Positions 8,474-16,062 of a DNA stretch of 64,000 bases are shown here, piece after piece. A program made the position numbers and the translations under genes. The stretch lies in the NCBI GenBank assembly GCA_034430175.1, contig DAOUFI010000022.1:124001-188000 (forward strand), given 5' to 3'. How positions within the stretch are numbered: the stretch's first letter is position 1; the number at the start of each line of letters is the position of its first letter. The notes below the pieces were generated by a model. It saw only the letters and a program-made list of their open reading frames with translations. It had not been told where the DNA came from and ran no database searches. Source of the DNA: UBA6107 sp034430175 (GTDB lineage Bacteria; Chloroflexota; Anaerolineae; Anaerolineales; Anaerolineaceae).

Positions 8474-9289
8474 TTAGAGAATATGATTCGGTTGGCAGAT
8501 GGGACAGATGAAACTACTTGTACCGCCGGTCTTAATCTTGATGATTGCCGTTCCGCAAACCGGGCAGGGTTGCCCTTCTCGATAACCTACCAGGATGTCT
8601 TCCATCTGAAAATCACCTTTGTTGCCAAAGAGATCCACTTCGTAAAAGGCGCCGCGTTTAGCGAGCGCGGGTTCCAACCCGCCATGGACTCCCCTGTATA
8701 GATTGTGAAGATCGTTGTCAGATAACGACGCGATTGGACGCAGCGGATGCAATTTGGCGAGGAAGAGGATGTCGTGGATGTAGGCATTGCCAATACCGGC
8801 TATTTTCGATTGATCAAGAAGCACAGCCTTCAATTTTCCCTTCTGGTTTCGGATCAATTCGACAATCTCAGTTTCAGAAAGATCCAAAACATTTGGGCCG
8901 AGTTTAGCGGTAAGCGCATGTTCGTGAAGTTTATCCACCTCGATAAAATGGAAATAGCCGAACCACCAGAAGTTGACAACCAGGCAGGTTGAATCAGAAA
9001 AATCAACGATAACGCGATGTTTGTCGGGAAGGTGGTCGCGGTCGGCCAGGAGGATTTCTCCTCCCATTCCCATGTTTATAAGAATCCAGCCTGCGGTAGT
9101 CAGCAACTTAAGCCATTTTCCGTGATGTACCACGGATTGGATCTGAGCACCGTCGAGGTGCTTATTCATCTCATCCAATGGAATGTTCAAACATTTCGGT
9201 TGTTTGGCTTCAATTTGAAGGATATTCTTTCCGGGTAAAACTCTATTCATCTCGCTAGCACGGGAAGCAATCTCTGGGATTTCTGGCAT
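8474..9289 (-). CDS. Formamidopyrimidine-DNA glycosylase family protein
   Basis: The 271-residue protein starts MPEIPEI; the N-terminal proline and E3 match the catalytic P2/E3 of Fpg/Nei enzymes. HHGKWLKLL carries the conserved beta-strand lysine, and a zinc finger with CPVC and CPIC pairs closes the C-terminus. These enzymes excise oxidised bases and cut the strand by beta-elimination. The central part (DRDHLPDKHRVIVDF) is divergent from classical MutM, so the substrate range is unclear and I give no mutM symbol. A GAGGAAAT ribosome site precedes the ATG. It stands alone between two terminator or promoter regions. Confidence 0.85.
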   Translation of the reverse strand: MPEIPEIASRASEMNRVLPGKNILQIEAKQPKCLNIPLDEMNKHLDGAQIQSVVHHGKWLKLLTTAGWILINMGMGGEILLADRDHLPDKHRVIVDFSDSTCLVVNFWWFGYFHFIEVDKLHEHALTAKLGPNVLDLSETEIVELIRNQKGKLKAVLLDQSKIAGIGNAYIHDILFLAKLHPLRPIASLSDNDLHNLYRGVHGGLEPALAKRGAFYEVDLFGNKGDFQMEDILVGYREGQPCPVCGTAIIKIKTGGTSSFICPICQPNHIL

Positions 9290-9330
9290 ATTTCCTCACT
9301 TATTATCGCACAAATATTCTATCATTAATT

Positions 9331-9352
9331 GAATAATTTCATATCATTATTC
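9331..9352. promoter_or_regulatory. Inverted repeat, possible operator
   Basis: GAATAAT and ATTATTC (9331-9337 and 9346-9352) form a perfect dyad with an 8-base centre, about 70 bases upstream of the -10 of the ABC ATPase gene. The size fits a dimeric repressor site. No regulator gene is nearby, so this is a candidate only. Confidence 0.3.
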
Positions 9353-9397
9353 GATGAATTCAGAGAAGAATCTGTACAATTCTGCCTTGACTTTTTG

Positions 9398-9426
9398 TTG
9401 TGGATTTGATTGATCGGGCATATAAT
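9398..9426 (+). promoter_or_regulatory. Promoter of the ABC ATPase gene
   Basis: A perfect TATAAT (9421-9426) has a weak -35, TTGTGG (9398-9403), at 17 bases. The better-looking TTGACT at 9387 is 28 bases away, too far to be used with it. Confidence 0.5.
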
Positions 9427-9460
9427 TAAGCCACTATACTCTTTCCGAGAGGAGGAAACA

Positions 9461-10573
9461 ATGGCTGGTGTAACATATGATCACGTTGTAAAGAAGTTCG
9501 GCGATTTTACCGCAATCAATGATTTGAACATCAAAATCGAGGACAAGGAATTTCTCGTGTTGGTGGGACCCTCTGGCTGCGGCAAAACAACAGCCCTGCG
9601 CTGCCTGGCAGGTCTGGAAGAAGTGACAAGCGGTAACATAATGATTGGTGACCGTGTCGTCAATGATATTGCGCCGAAAGACCGCGATATCGCAATGGTG
9701 TTCCAGTCGTACGCTCTGTATCCCCACATGACGGTTTTCGACAACATGGCTTTTGGTTTAAAACTCCGCCATGTCCCGAAGGATCAGATCGAGCGTCGTG
9801 TGAACGAAGCCGCGAAAATGCTTGGCATCGAAGCCCTGCTTAAGCGCAAACCCCGCGAACTCTCTGGTGGTCAGCGCCAGCGTGTGGCTGTTGGGCGCGC
9901 AATCGTCCGCGAGCCGAAAGTTTTCCTCTTCGACGAACCGCTGTCGAACCTGGATGCCAAGCTGCGCGTGCAGACCCGTGCTGAGATCAGCAAGATCCAC
10001 AACCGCCTGCAGACAACATTCATTTACGTGACCCACGATCAGACCGAAGCCATGACCATGGCCACTCGTATCGCTGTTATGAATAAAGGCATCCTGCAGC
10101 AACTCGATACCCCGCAGAATCTTTATGATAAACCCGCCAACCTCTTCGTTGCCGGTTTCATCGGTTCTCCGGCCATGAACTTCTTCCCGATGAAAGTCCG
10201 TAAATCAGGTGAGAACCTGTTTGTCGAAAATGAAACGATGAATATTAAACTTCCCAAGGAAGCAACTGGTACTTACGCCAAAATGGTTGGCAAAGACATC
10301 ATTTTCGGTATCCGCCCGGACGACATCCATAACCCCGATTTCTCCCCCGCCAACATCCACGGCGAGAGAGTCGAGGCTACCGTTGATGTGACTGAGTTAA
10401 TGGGTAACGAAATCTACGTTTATCTTGTCAGTGGCGGTGTCAACTTCTGTGCACGTGTCGATCCTCGCAGCCGCTATAAGATTGGCGAGAAGGTGAGCAT
10501 GCTGTTCAATATGGACAATATCCACATCTTCGATCCATCTGTGAACGCAGAGAATCCTCCTGCAGTTCGCTAG
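9461..10573 (+). CDS. Sugar-type ABC transporter ATPase (MsmK/UgpC family)
   Basis: The 370-residue protein has Walker A GPSGCGKTT, Q-loop FQSYALYPHMTV, signature LSGGQRQRVA, Walker B VFLFDEPLSNLD and H-loop YVTHDQTEAMTMA. A C-terminal OB-fold (TOBE) domain from about 240 onward includes GIRPDDIH. This is the CUT1 carbohydrate-importer type. No permease or binding protein gene is next to it. In Bacillus a single such ATPase (MsmX) serves several sugar importers, and the same shared role is inferred. The ATG at 9461 is fixed by GAGGAGGAAAC; a start at 9410 would lie upstream of the -10 box and is rejected. Confidence 0.88.
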   Translation: MAGVTYDHVVKKFGDFTAINDLNIKIEDKEFLVLVGPSGCGKTTALRCLAGLEEVTSGNIMIGDRVVNDIAPKDRDIAMVFQSYALYPHMTVFDNMAFGLKLRHVPKDQIERRVNEAAKMLGIEALLKRKPRELSGGQRQRVAVGRAIVREPKVFLFDEPLSNLDAKLRVQTRAEISKIHNRLQTTFIYVTHDQTEAMTMATRIAVMNKGILQQLDTPQNLYDKPANLFVAGFIGSPAMNFFPMKVRKSGENLFVENETMNIKLPKEATGTYAKMVGKDIIFGIRPDDIHNPDFSPANIHGERVEATVDVTELMGNEIYVYLVSGGVNFCARVDPRSRYKIGEKVSMLFNMDNIHIFDPSVNAENPPAVR

Positions 10574-10597
10574 ATTGTAATTTCAACTTAAATGAGG

Positions 10598-10622
10598 TAG
10601 CGCAAGAGGAACTCTTGCGCTA
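10598..10622 (+). terminator. Terminator after the ABC ATPase gene
   Basis: A perfect 11-base stem (10598-10608, 10612-10622) with a GAA loop is followed by TTCTT and a T-rich stretch. It lies just before the ribosome site of the next gene, so gpmA either reads through it or has a promoter close by. Confidence 0.75.
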
Positions 10623-10653
10623 TTCTTATAAAAATTTTTGACAAGGAGTGACC

Positions 10654-11400
10654 ATGTATAAAATCGTTTTGTTGCGACATGGTGAAAGCGAATGGAACAA
10701 GGAAAACCGCTTCACGGGATGGACGGACGTCGATCTTACTGAAAAAGGCATTAGTGAAGCGAAAGCTGCTGGAACCTTGATGAAACAGTCAGGTTTCGAT
10801 TTCGATATCGCTTATACCTCTGTATTAAAACGCGCCATCCGCACATTGTGGCTGGCTCTGGAAGCCATGGATCTGATGTGGATTCCGGTGGTGAACAACT
10901 GGCGCTTGAATGAACGTCACTATGGCGCGCTGCAGGGATTGAACAAAGCTGAAACCGCCCAGAAATACGGTGACGAGCAAGTGCACATCTGGCGTCGCAG
11001 CTACGATACTCAGCCACCCGCCTTGACCCCGGATGACGAGCGATACCCAGGACATGACCGCCGCTACAAGGACCTTTCCAAAGCTGAGCTGCCTTTGACA
11101 GAGTGCCTCAAAGATACAGTGGCGCGCTTTCTGCCCTTCTGGCATGAAACCGTCGTTCCAGCAATGAAATCTGGCAAGCGTGTCCTTATCGTTGCCCATG
11201 GTAACAGCCTGCGCTCACTCGTTAAATACCTCGACAACGTTTCCGAAGAGGAGATCGTCGAGTTGAATATCCCCACTGGCGTTCCACTAGTGTACGAATT
11301 GGATGACGACTTCAAGCCCATCAAGCACTACTATCTGGGCGATCAGGATGCCATCAGGAAGGCAGCCGAAGCGGTTGCCAACCAGGGCAAAGCGAAGTAG
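10654..11400 (+). CDS. gpmA: 2,3-bisphosphoglycerate-dependent phosphoglycerate mutase
   Basis: The 248-residue protein has the catalytic phosphohistidine motif LLRHGESEWN (H9), the family loop ENRFTGWTDVDLTEKG, NWRLNERHYGALQG, and the second histidine in VAHGNSLRSLVKYL. It interconverts 3- and 2-phosphoglycerate in glycolysis. Length matches dPGM (about 250). The ATG at 10654 sits 5 bases after AAGGAG; a GTG two codons earlier overlaps the ribosome site and is rejected. It is a single-gene unit. Confidence 0.93.
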   Translation: MYKIVLLRHGESEWNKENRFTGWTDVDLTEKGISEAKAAGTLMKQSGFDFDIAYTSVLKRAIRTLWLALEAMDLMWIPVVNNWRLNERHYGALQGLNKAETAQKYGDEQVHIWRRSYDTQPPALTPDDERYPGHDRRYKDLSKAELPLTECLKDTVARFLPFWHETVVPAMKSGKRVLIVAHGNSLRSLVKYLDNVSEEEIVELNIPTGVPLVYELDDDFKPIKHYYLGDQDAIRKAAEAVANQGKAK

Positions 11401-11450
11401 TGTTTAGTAACTAGTCTCGCTGTACCATATATAAAGAAAAGATCATTTTT

Positions 11451-11504
11451 CCTTCACCCCAAACCCCTCTTCATCCCTTGTGTGGAGAGAGGCAGGGGTG
11501 AGGG
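11451..11504. repeat. Imperfect palindrome of the CCCTCACCCC type
   Basis: The left part (from 11451, CCTTCACCCCAAACCCCTCT) pairs imperfectly with the right part (to 11504, GGAGAGAGGCAGGGGTGAGG). This matches a C-rich palindromic intergenic repeat common in several bacterial phyla. Only one copy is present, so mobility cannot be judged here. The rest of the roughly 200-base gap between gpmA and the DUF1461 gene shows nothing else I can name. Confidence 0.5.
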
Positions 11505-11603
11505 AATTATTATTTAGGGGATTCTATAGTCTCTTGGAAAAACTCTTATTGTTGGAAAATTTTTTTTATGAAAAGAATGGCTCAGATGAACCAGTCGAAT
11601 TTG

Positions 11604-12278
11604 TCAGTTTGATTTATTGCGTTTAATAAAGCGCGTTCCGAGTAAAAGGAGAAGTACCGCTCCCACCAGCGTGAAGACGCCCATGAAAAGGAACGCATCC
11701 GACCAGAGTTTTTCGGGGAAGAGGCGGATCAAGGAATCGTTCACGTAGAATAACCAGGTATCACCGGTGAAGAACAGATGGTGGAATTGGGTGAACAGTT
11801 CATCAAAATTGAGGGCAACCCCGACCAGAACGGCAGCGATTACCCCGAAGGTCAACAGGCTGCCACGAGATAGCCCGCGCATGAAAATATCTGTCCATTT
11901 CTTCAGGTGGCTCCAGATGAACAGACCGATCAGGACCGCGATCGATATGTACCATACGATCAGTGCTTTTTGGATGAGGTTCTTCACGTCAAGCATGTGA
12001 CTAAGTTCGCGGTCGTTGTAAAAGGAGGTCCCGTCCTCAAATTTCAAGTCACCCAGGTAATCAATCCCGGCGCTATTGGTGAGGTAATTTAAAGAGATCT
12101 TGCCCCAATAAAGTCTGTCAGCGGTGGAAAAACCGAAATCGTCCCTGGGAAAATTCGGCAGGTTGTATTCATAGTCGAGGAAGAAAGGATTCAACAAAAC
12201 CCGAATGGATCCCATCATCAGGAAAAAGGGGATGAGAATCGTGATTAGGATGGATAAAGCGAGATAGACTTTTTTCAT
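11604..12278 (-). CDS. DUF1461 / TIGR01906-type integral membrane protein
   Basis: The 224-residue protein has an N-terminal membrane helix (about 5-28), an extracytoplasmic region with FSTADRLYWGKISLNYL and RELSHMLDVKNLI, then three more helices (about 105-125, 145-160, 195-215). The ERL-x-S and HM-DVK spacing matches the TIGR01906 membrane family, whose biochemical role is unknown. Its ATG overlaps the stop of the spermidine-synthase-like gene (ATGA), so the two are translationally coupled. Both are membrane proteins and may work at the same site. Confidence 0.75.
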   Translation of the reverse strand: MKKVYLALSILITILIPFFLMMGSIRVLLNPFFLDYEYNLPNFPRDDFGFSTADRLYWGKISLNYLTNSAGIDYLGDLKFEDGTSFYNDRELSHMLDVKNLIQKALIVWYISIAVLIGLFIWSHLKKWTDIFMRGLSRGSLLTFGVIAAVLVGVALNFDELFTQFHHLFFTGDTWLFYVNDSLIRLFPEKLWSDAFLFMGVFTLVGAVLLLLLGTRFIKRNKSN

Positions 12279-13828
12279 TGCAGATCATTAACCTTTCCAG
12301 AGAGCAGGAAGTTGAGGACCATGGAGTTGGTGATCTGTTCGATGGGAGCCAGATCGTCGGTGAAAACCATTCCGTCTGAAGGGGGAGGTTGCAGACCGGC
12401 GTAGGTTTGAGCCATGATCTGCAGCACGAACTGCGGCGTGGATGGGTCACCATAGAGATACATGTAATTATCCATGAAGTTTTGGACGGTGGTTGGCTGT
12501 AGGGTGGCAAAGAGGATCGAGTTGTATGAGTCGGACAGATCGGTGACGTAGAGAGTAGGGAAAACGGTGGAAATTGTTGCGTATAGTGAATCAATCAGGC
12601 GGCGATCGCCGGGTGAACGTCCGATGTTAATCACAACAACTCCGTCCGGTTTGAGGTGGTCGCGCACGATCTCAAAGAATTCCTGCGTGGTCAACGAGTA
12701 GGGAATGTAGGGGGGGCGATAAGCGTCGATACTGATGACGTCATACTTCTTCCCGCTGTTTTCAAGCGCCCAGCGGCCGTCCTGAACGATCACGTTGAGG
12801 TTGGATTCATTCATATCGAAGTATTCGCGCCCCACTTCAACGATGACCGGATCGATTTCGATGCCGTCGATCTGCACATCCGGGAAGGCCGCCGCGGCCT
12901 CGCGAGCGGTGGTCCCGGCGGCCAGGCCGACAATGGCGACATCCTTGACGTCGGTGAGCGCTACCGGACCCTCGTTAAAAAATGGTGCAGAGAGCACCTG
13001 TTCCCAGGTGCCGTTGAAGTTGTATTGACCGGGTTGGTAGATCGAATGGATGCCCTGTCCCTCGTTGAGGCGCAGCATGGTGTATCCACCTTGCTCTATG
13101 ACCTGGATGTAATTGTAAGCGGATTCGGTCTCGTAAACGATACCGTCGCTAGTCTTGTTGAAGCCGTTCACGCCGAAAATGAAGAGCACGAGAATGACAA
13201 TTGGCATCCATAGGTGCCACCACAGCCGTTTGATGCCGCCGATCATGTATAAACCGATCAAAGCGACGATCATCAGCAACGCGCTGATGACCAGGAAGGT
13301 GCGGTAGGTGCCGATGGTGGGGATGAGCACCAATACCGGCAGGAATGTTCCGATGAATGAACCGAGGGTGGAAATGGCGTAGATGCGTCCGGAAACCTTG
13401 CCGGCTTGAGCGGTATCGGTGATGGCCAGGCGGATGGCGAAAGGCGAAGCCGTACCGATGAGTGTGACGGGGATGATCATCAGAACCATCACGGCGGTGA
13501 AGGAACCGAAGAGGACGCCGAGCTCGAGCTTGTCGAAGGCGTTGGCTGCGATGCGCAGAATGGGGCGGGCGATGATGGGAATAAGCCCGATGGCTAACGA
13601 TCCCCAGGAAAGGATTTCGAAAAGCGTCTCGTATTTGGGGGAGCGGTCCGCCCAAGCGCCGCCGATGAAGTAGCCGGCGGTGAGGTAGACGAGGATGAGC
13701 CCGACGATGCTGGCCCAGACCAGGTTGGACGTGCCGAAGTAGTTCCCCAGCAGGCGTGAGGCGGCGAATTCCACCGCCAGCGACGCGAGCCCTGAGAAGA
13801 AGACGGTCACGTACAGGTATTTACGCAT
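12275..13828 (-). CDS. Membrane-fused spermidine synthase-like protein
   Basis: The 517-residue protein combines an N-terminal membrane part with six to seven helices (about 5-225) and a C-terminal spermidine-synthase-like Rossmann domain (about 240-480). That domain has AIVGLAAGTTAREAAA, an acidic IDGIEIDPVIVEVGREYF and DVISIDAYRPPYIP. Fused proteins of this kind occur in many phyla, but the product made is often not proven; propylamine transfer is an inference. I choose the ATG at 13828 because TATAAT lies 6 bases before it; a second in-frame ATG at 13849 would be upstream of that box. Confidence 0.75.
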   Translation of the reverse strand: MRKYLYVTVFFSGLASLAVEFAASRLLGNYFGTSNLVWASIVGLILVYLTAGYFIGGAWADRSPKYETLFEILSWGSLAIGLIPIIARPILRIAANAFDKLELGVLFGSFTAVMVLMIIPVTLIGTASPFAIRLAITDTAQAGKVSGRIYAISTLGSFIGTFLPVLVLIPTIGTYRTFLVISALLMIVALIGLYMIGGIKRLWWHLWMPIVILVLFIFGVNGFNKTSDGIVYETESAYNYIQVIEQGGYTMLRLNEGQGIHSIYQPGQYNFNGTWEQVLSAPFFNEGPVALTDVKDVAIVGLAAGTTAREAAAAFPDVQIDGIEIDPVIVEVGREYFDMNESNLNVIVQDGRWALENSGKKYDVISIDAYRPPYIPYSLTTQEFFEIVRDHLKPDGVVVINIGRSPGDRRLIDSLYATISTVFPTLYVTDLSDSYNSILFATLQPTTVQNFMDNYMYLYGDPSTPQFVLQIMAQTYAGLQPPPSDGMVFTDDLAPIEQITNSMVLNFLLSGKVNDLQ

Positions 13829-13834
13829 GAAGGG

Positions 13835-13840
13835 ATTATA
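13835..13840 (-). promoter_or_regulatory. -10 box, leaderless type
   Basis: TATAAT on the minus strand ends 6 bases before the ATG at 13828, with CCCTTC and no ribosome site in between. Confidence 0.5.
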
Positions 13841-13916
13841 CACGACCATGAAATGGTTGGAGAATAAAATCAGGACTGGATTGTTTTCGATGTATAAAAA
13901 AACCTTTGTAAAGGGG

Positions 13917-14483
13917 TCACTTATCGATAATTATCCATGCCATGGCTTTTTCAAGCTCGATCCGTGGTCTTTGACTCTTTCCGTCAAACAGGGCAATAAT
14001 CTGTTCAGGGGAAAGGAAGTGACTGCGCATCAGGGCTAGTTTCTCTACAAAGGCGATAATTTTTCCTCGGAACAGATCGAAATTAGGCTCTTCAATGAGC
14101 AGCCGTCCACCGGGTTTCAGTACGCGCCACAACTCCGCGATGGTTTCAGCCTGGTTGAGCACGTGATGCAGCGCGTCTACCATGATGATGCAATCAAAAA
14201 AACCATCAGTGAATGGAAGTCTTTCCGTCCGTGTTCTGACAGTCTGTACCCCGACTTTTTTCTTTGCTTGACGAAGCATATCAAAGGTCTCGTCGGCAAC
14301 GATAATTTGTGACGCCTTGTCATGCAAAAATTGGGAGACTCGTCCGGTGCCGCCACCGGCGTCCAATAATGTACCCTTTGGCATGTCAGGAACCAAAGAT
14401 TTTAGCTTCAACGGATCGCTGGGATGGATAAAAGTCTCATATATTGGTGCGAGCAAACTGAAATGATCGAGTCTGTTTTTCAA
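13917..14483 (-). CDS. Class I SAM-dependent methyltransferase
   Basis: The 188-residue protein has motif I LLDAGGGTGRVSQFL, acidic strand end IIVADETFDML, DCIIMVDALHHV and LKPGGRLLIEEP, the pattern of small Methyltransf_11 enzymes. It probably starts at TTG 14483, preceded by AGGTG. At 188 residues it is short and has a minimal C-terminal cap, and the substrate cannot be told. The about 240-base gap upstream to the LCP-like gene shows no other gene. A short hairpin plus T-run at about 13899-13911 may end this transcript. Confidence 0.75.
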   Translation of the reverse strand: MKNRLDHFSLLAPIYETFIHPSDPLKLKSLVPDMPKGTLLDAGGGTGRVSQFLHDKASQIIVADETFDMLRQAKKKVGVQTVRTRTERLPFTDGFFDCIIMVDALHHVLNQAETIAELWRVLKPGGRLLIEEPNFDLFRGKIIAFVEKLALMRSHFLSPEQIIALFDGKSQRPRIELEKAMAWIIIDK

Positions 14484-14721
14484 AATACACCTGTATAAGA
14501 AATCCTATTCCTTCAAATATGGTTTTATACTTCGCCACTTGCTGGCCCGGAAAAGGAAAAGATTGATGATCTAATACATGTTACCAGGGAAATAATTCAC
14601 CCATCCTGAAATATTGAAAGAATTCTTGCTTCAGGTTTTTCTCTGATTTATTTGATGCGTGTCGTCTGTCGGGGTGACACGGAGATAAATTCTTATGCCA
14701 AACAGACAAAGATTTGTATCT

Positions 14722-15432
14722 TCATTCACTTGAAAGTACGTCGCATTGCTGCGGTGGGGAGGCGTGGGCGACGCGTTCCCATGAGGCGGTAAGTTGCTCA
14801 AAAGACATATCGGTCTGGAAGTGATTAGGGATAAGTTGCGACCAGTAGATGCTGGCGTATTGCTGAATTGCCTTACCGTTCTTGATCTGGGAACATACCT
14901 TTTGTAAGAAGGTTTGTCCATTGAGTAGAACAGCATGTTTTTCCTGGTCGGATTGCGGTTGGTATGTTCCGGCGGTGATGCCGTCGATGCCAAACCAACT
15001 GGCGATGGCGTTCATGCCGGCAGCGTCGGTGAGAATATAGCCATTGATGGTCACCTTGAACATTTCAGATACCTTGGAGACAAGCTTGCCGTTCAAGTCA
15101 CCCTGGCTGTCGAGCGCGAACGCGTCTGTCAGATCGTTGTTTTGAGCCTCGTCATAACGTGGATAGATGGGGAGGAACATGATCTGCGGCGGATCGGAGT
15201 AAAGGGTGAACACCATCCAGGCTTCCACGATCTTCGGGTCAGCCGCGGTCAGATCGTCCACCCGTACGAGCAAATAATTTTGCTGCTTTGCAGCCAATGA
15301 CGTAGCCGCGTTGATCGAACCGGCGTCGGAATTATTCGAAGAGCCGAGGCGCGATTTAGATGCCAGCATATATCCACCCACCGCGCAAGCCGCAAAAAGA
15401 AGAAGGAAAAAGATCAAGGTGGGTTTTTTCAT
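14722..15432 (-). CDS. LytR-CpsA-Psr (LCP)-like envelope protein, divergent
   Basis: The 236-residue protein has an N-terminal membrane segment (about 5-24) and an extracytoplasmic domain. The domain shows an LCP-like order: NYLLVRVDDL strand, an arginine at LPIYPR, DLTDAFALDSQGDL, and VTINGYILTDAAGMNAIASWFG, which matches the family's 'V-hYv-vd--gf--lvd-lGGI' stretch. LCP proteins attach anionic glycopolymers to the wall or membrane glycan. Some canonical Asp/Arg positions are not obvious, so this may be a non-catalytic homologue. FAAC at residue 16 could be a poor lipobox. There is no neighbour in the same unit. Confidence 0.5.
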   Translation of the reverse strand: MKKPTLIFFLLLFAACAVGGYMLASKSRLGSSNNSDAGSINAATSLAAKQQNYLLVRVDDLTAADPKIVEAWMVFTLYSDPPQIMFLPIYPRYDEAQNNDLTDAFALDSQGDLNGKLVSKVSEMFKVTINGYILTDAAGMNAIASWFGIDGITAGTYQPQSDQEKHAVLLNGQTFLQKVCSQIKNGKAIQQYASIYWSQLIPNHFQTDMSFEQLTASWERVAHASPPQQCDVLSSE

Positions 15433-15528
15433 AGATCCGTCAGCAACGCCAAATTTCCCGATGGTTCAATCGCTACCCTTTAACTATACTTGCATTTTAC
15501 CAAAATACAAACAACAGACAAACAAAAA

Positions 15529-15550
15529 GGCGGTGGATATTTCCGCCGCC
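15529..15550 (-). terminator. Terminator of the ftsZ operon
   Basis: On the minus strand an 8-base GC-rich stem (15550-15543 with 15536-15529, one mismatch) is followed by CTTTTTGTTTG. It lies 24 bases after the stop of the 83-residue gene. Confidence 0.7.
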
Positions 15551-15573
15551 CATAAAAATCGATTGATGGGTTT

Positions 15574-15825
15574 CTACCCGATCATGCTCTTGAGGGTAAA
15601 CACGAGGATACCGAAGGCGAAACCGGCGCAGGCTACCATCGTGATGAAAGCGACTCGGCGGACCAGGTTCTCGTTGTGATAAAAGGTGATAGCTTTACGC
15701 ATGACTTTGCGGGCGAACTCGGAGCGGGTGAGGACGGGGAGCATGAAGTCCCAGAAACGCAGCTCCAGTTTGTGCGCAAAGGAGACTTTTTCAACGGTAT
15801 TCATGGTGGGGTTCATTGTGGTCAT
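15574..15825 (-). CDS. Small membrane protein of the ftsZ operon (83 aa)
   Basis: Unrecognised. Residues 1-55 are hydrophilic and helix-prone (KLELRFWDFMLP, EFARKVMRKAITFYHNENLVRR), and residues 58-80 form one clear membrane helix (VAFITMVACAGFAFGILVFTL). It therefore looks like a tail-anchored protein with a cytoplasmic amphipathic part. It sits 8 bases after the 72-residue gene and just before the operon terminator, so it is co-transcribed with ftsZ. A role in holding the division ring at the membrane is a guess from position only. Confidence 0.65.
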   Translation of the reverse strand: MTTMNPTMNTVEKVSFAHKLELRFWDFMLPVLTRSEFARKVMRKAITFYHNENLVRRVAFITMVACAGFAFGILVFTLKSMIG

Positions 15826-15833
15826 GGCTGCCT

Positions 15834-16052
15834 CTATCGGGAAGTTGAAAGTTTGAGGATGCTGCCTTTTTCATCCGCGGTGACGCGGACGGTGCGGGGC
15901 AGGGTCTTTCCGTCGGCGGTACGTACCTTGCCATTAAAGGTGAGCAAGTACTTGCCACCGGGTTGATTGTGGACACTCGGATGAACGCCGTGTAGTTCGG
16001 GGAACTGGCGGTAAACCGATTGACAAACGTGATTAATCGCGCTTGATTCCAT
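15834..16052 (-). CDS. Small conserved-looking protein downstream of ftsZ (72 aa)
   Basis: Unrecognised. Starting at ATG 16052, the protein is 72 residues: a short helix (INHVCQSVYRQFPEL) followed by beta-rich sequence (KYLLTFNGKVRTADG, RTVRVTADEKGSILKLS). No signal or membrane helix is seen. The frame stays open into ftsZ, but the longer version has the low-complexity look of an out-of-frame reading, so I start after the ftsZ stop, 10 bases away. It is co-transcribed with ftsZ. Confidence 0.6.
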   Translation of the reverse strand: MESSAINHVCQSVYRQFPELHGVHPSVHNQPGGKYLLTFNGKVRTADGKTLPRTVRVTADEKGSILKLSTSR

Positions 16053-16062
16053 TTTTGACTGC

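Noticed and set aside
9387..9392. TTGACT as -35 of the ABC ATPase promoter
   Set aside because: It is 28 bases from the TATAAT at 9421; usable spacing is about 16-19.
12656..13213. 185-codon open frame opposite the spermidine-synthase-like gene
   Set aside because: Antisense shadow of a conserved Rossmann domain.
13899..13911. Short CCTTT/AAAGG stem plus T-run after the methyltransferase gene
   Set aside because: A 5-base stem with a 2-base loop is too weak to list as a terminator, though the T-run is suggestive.
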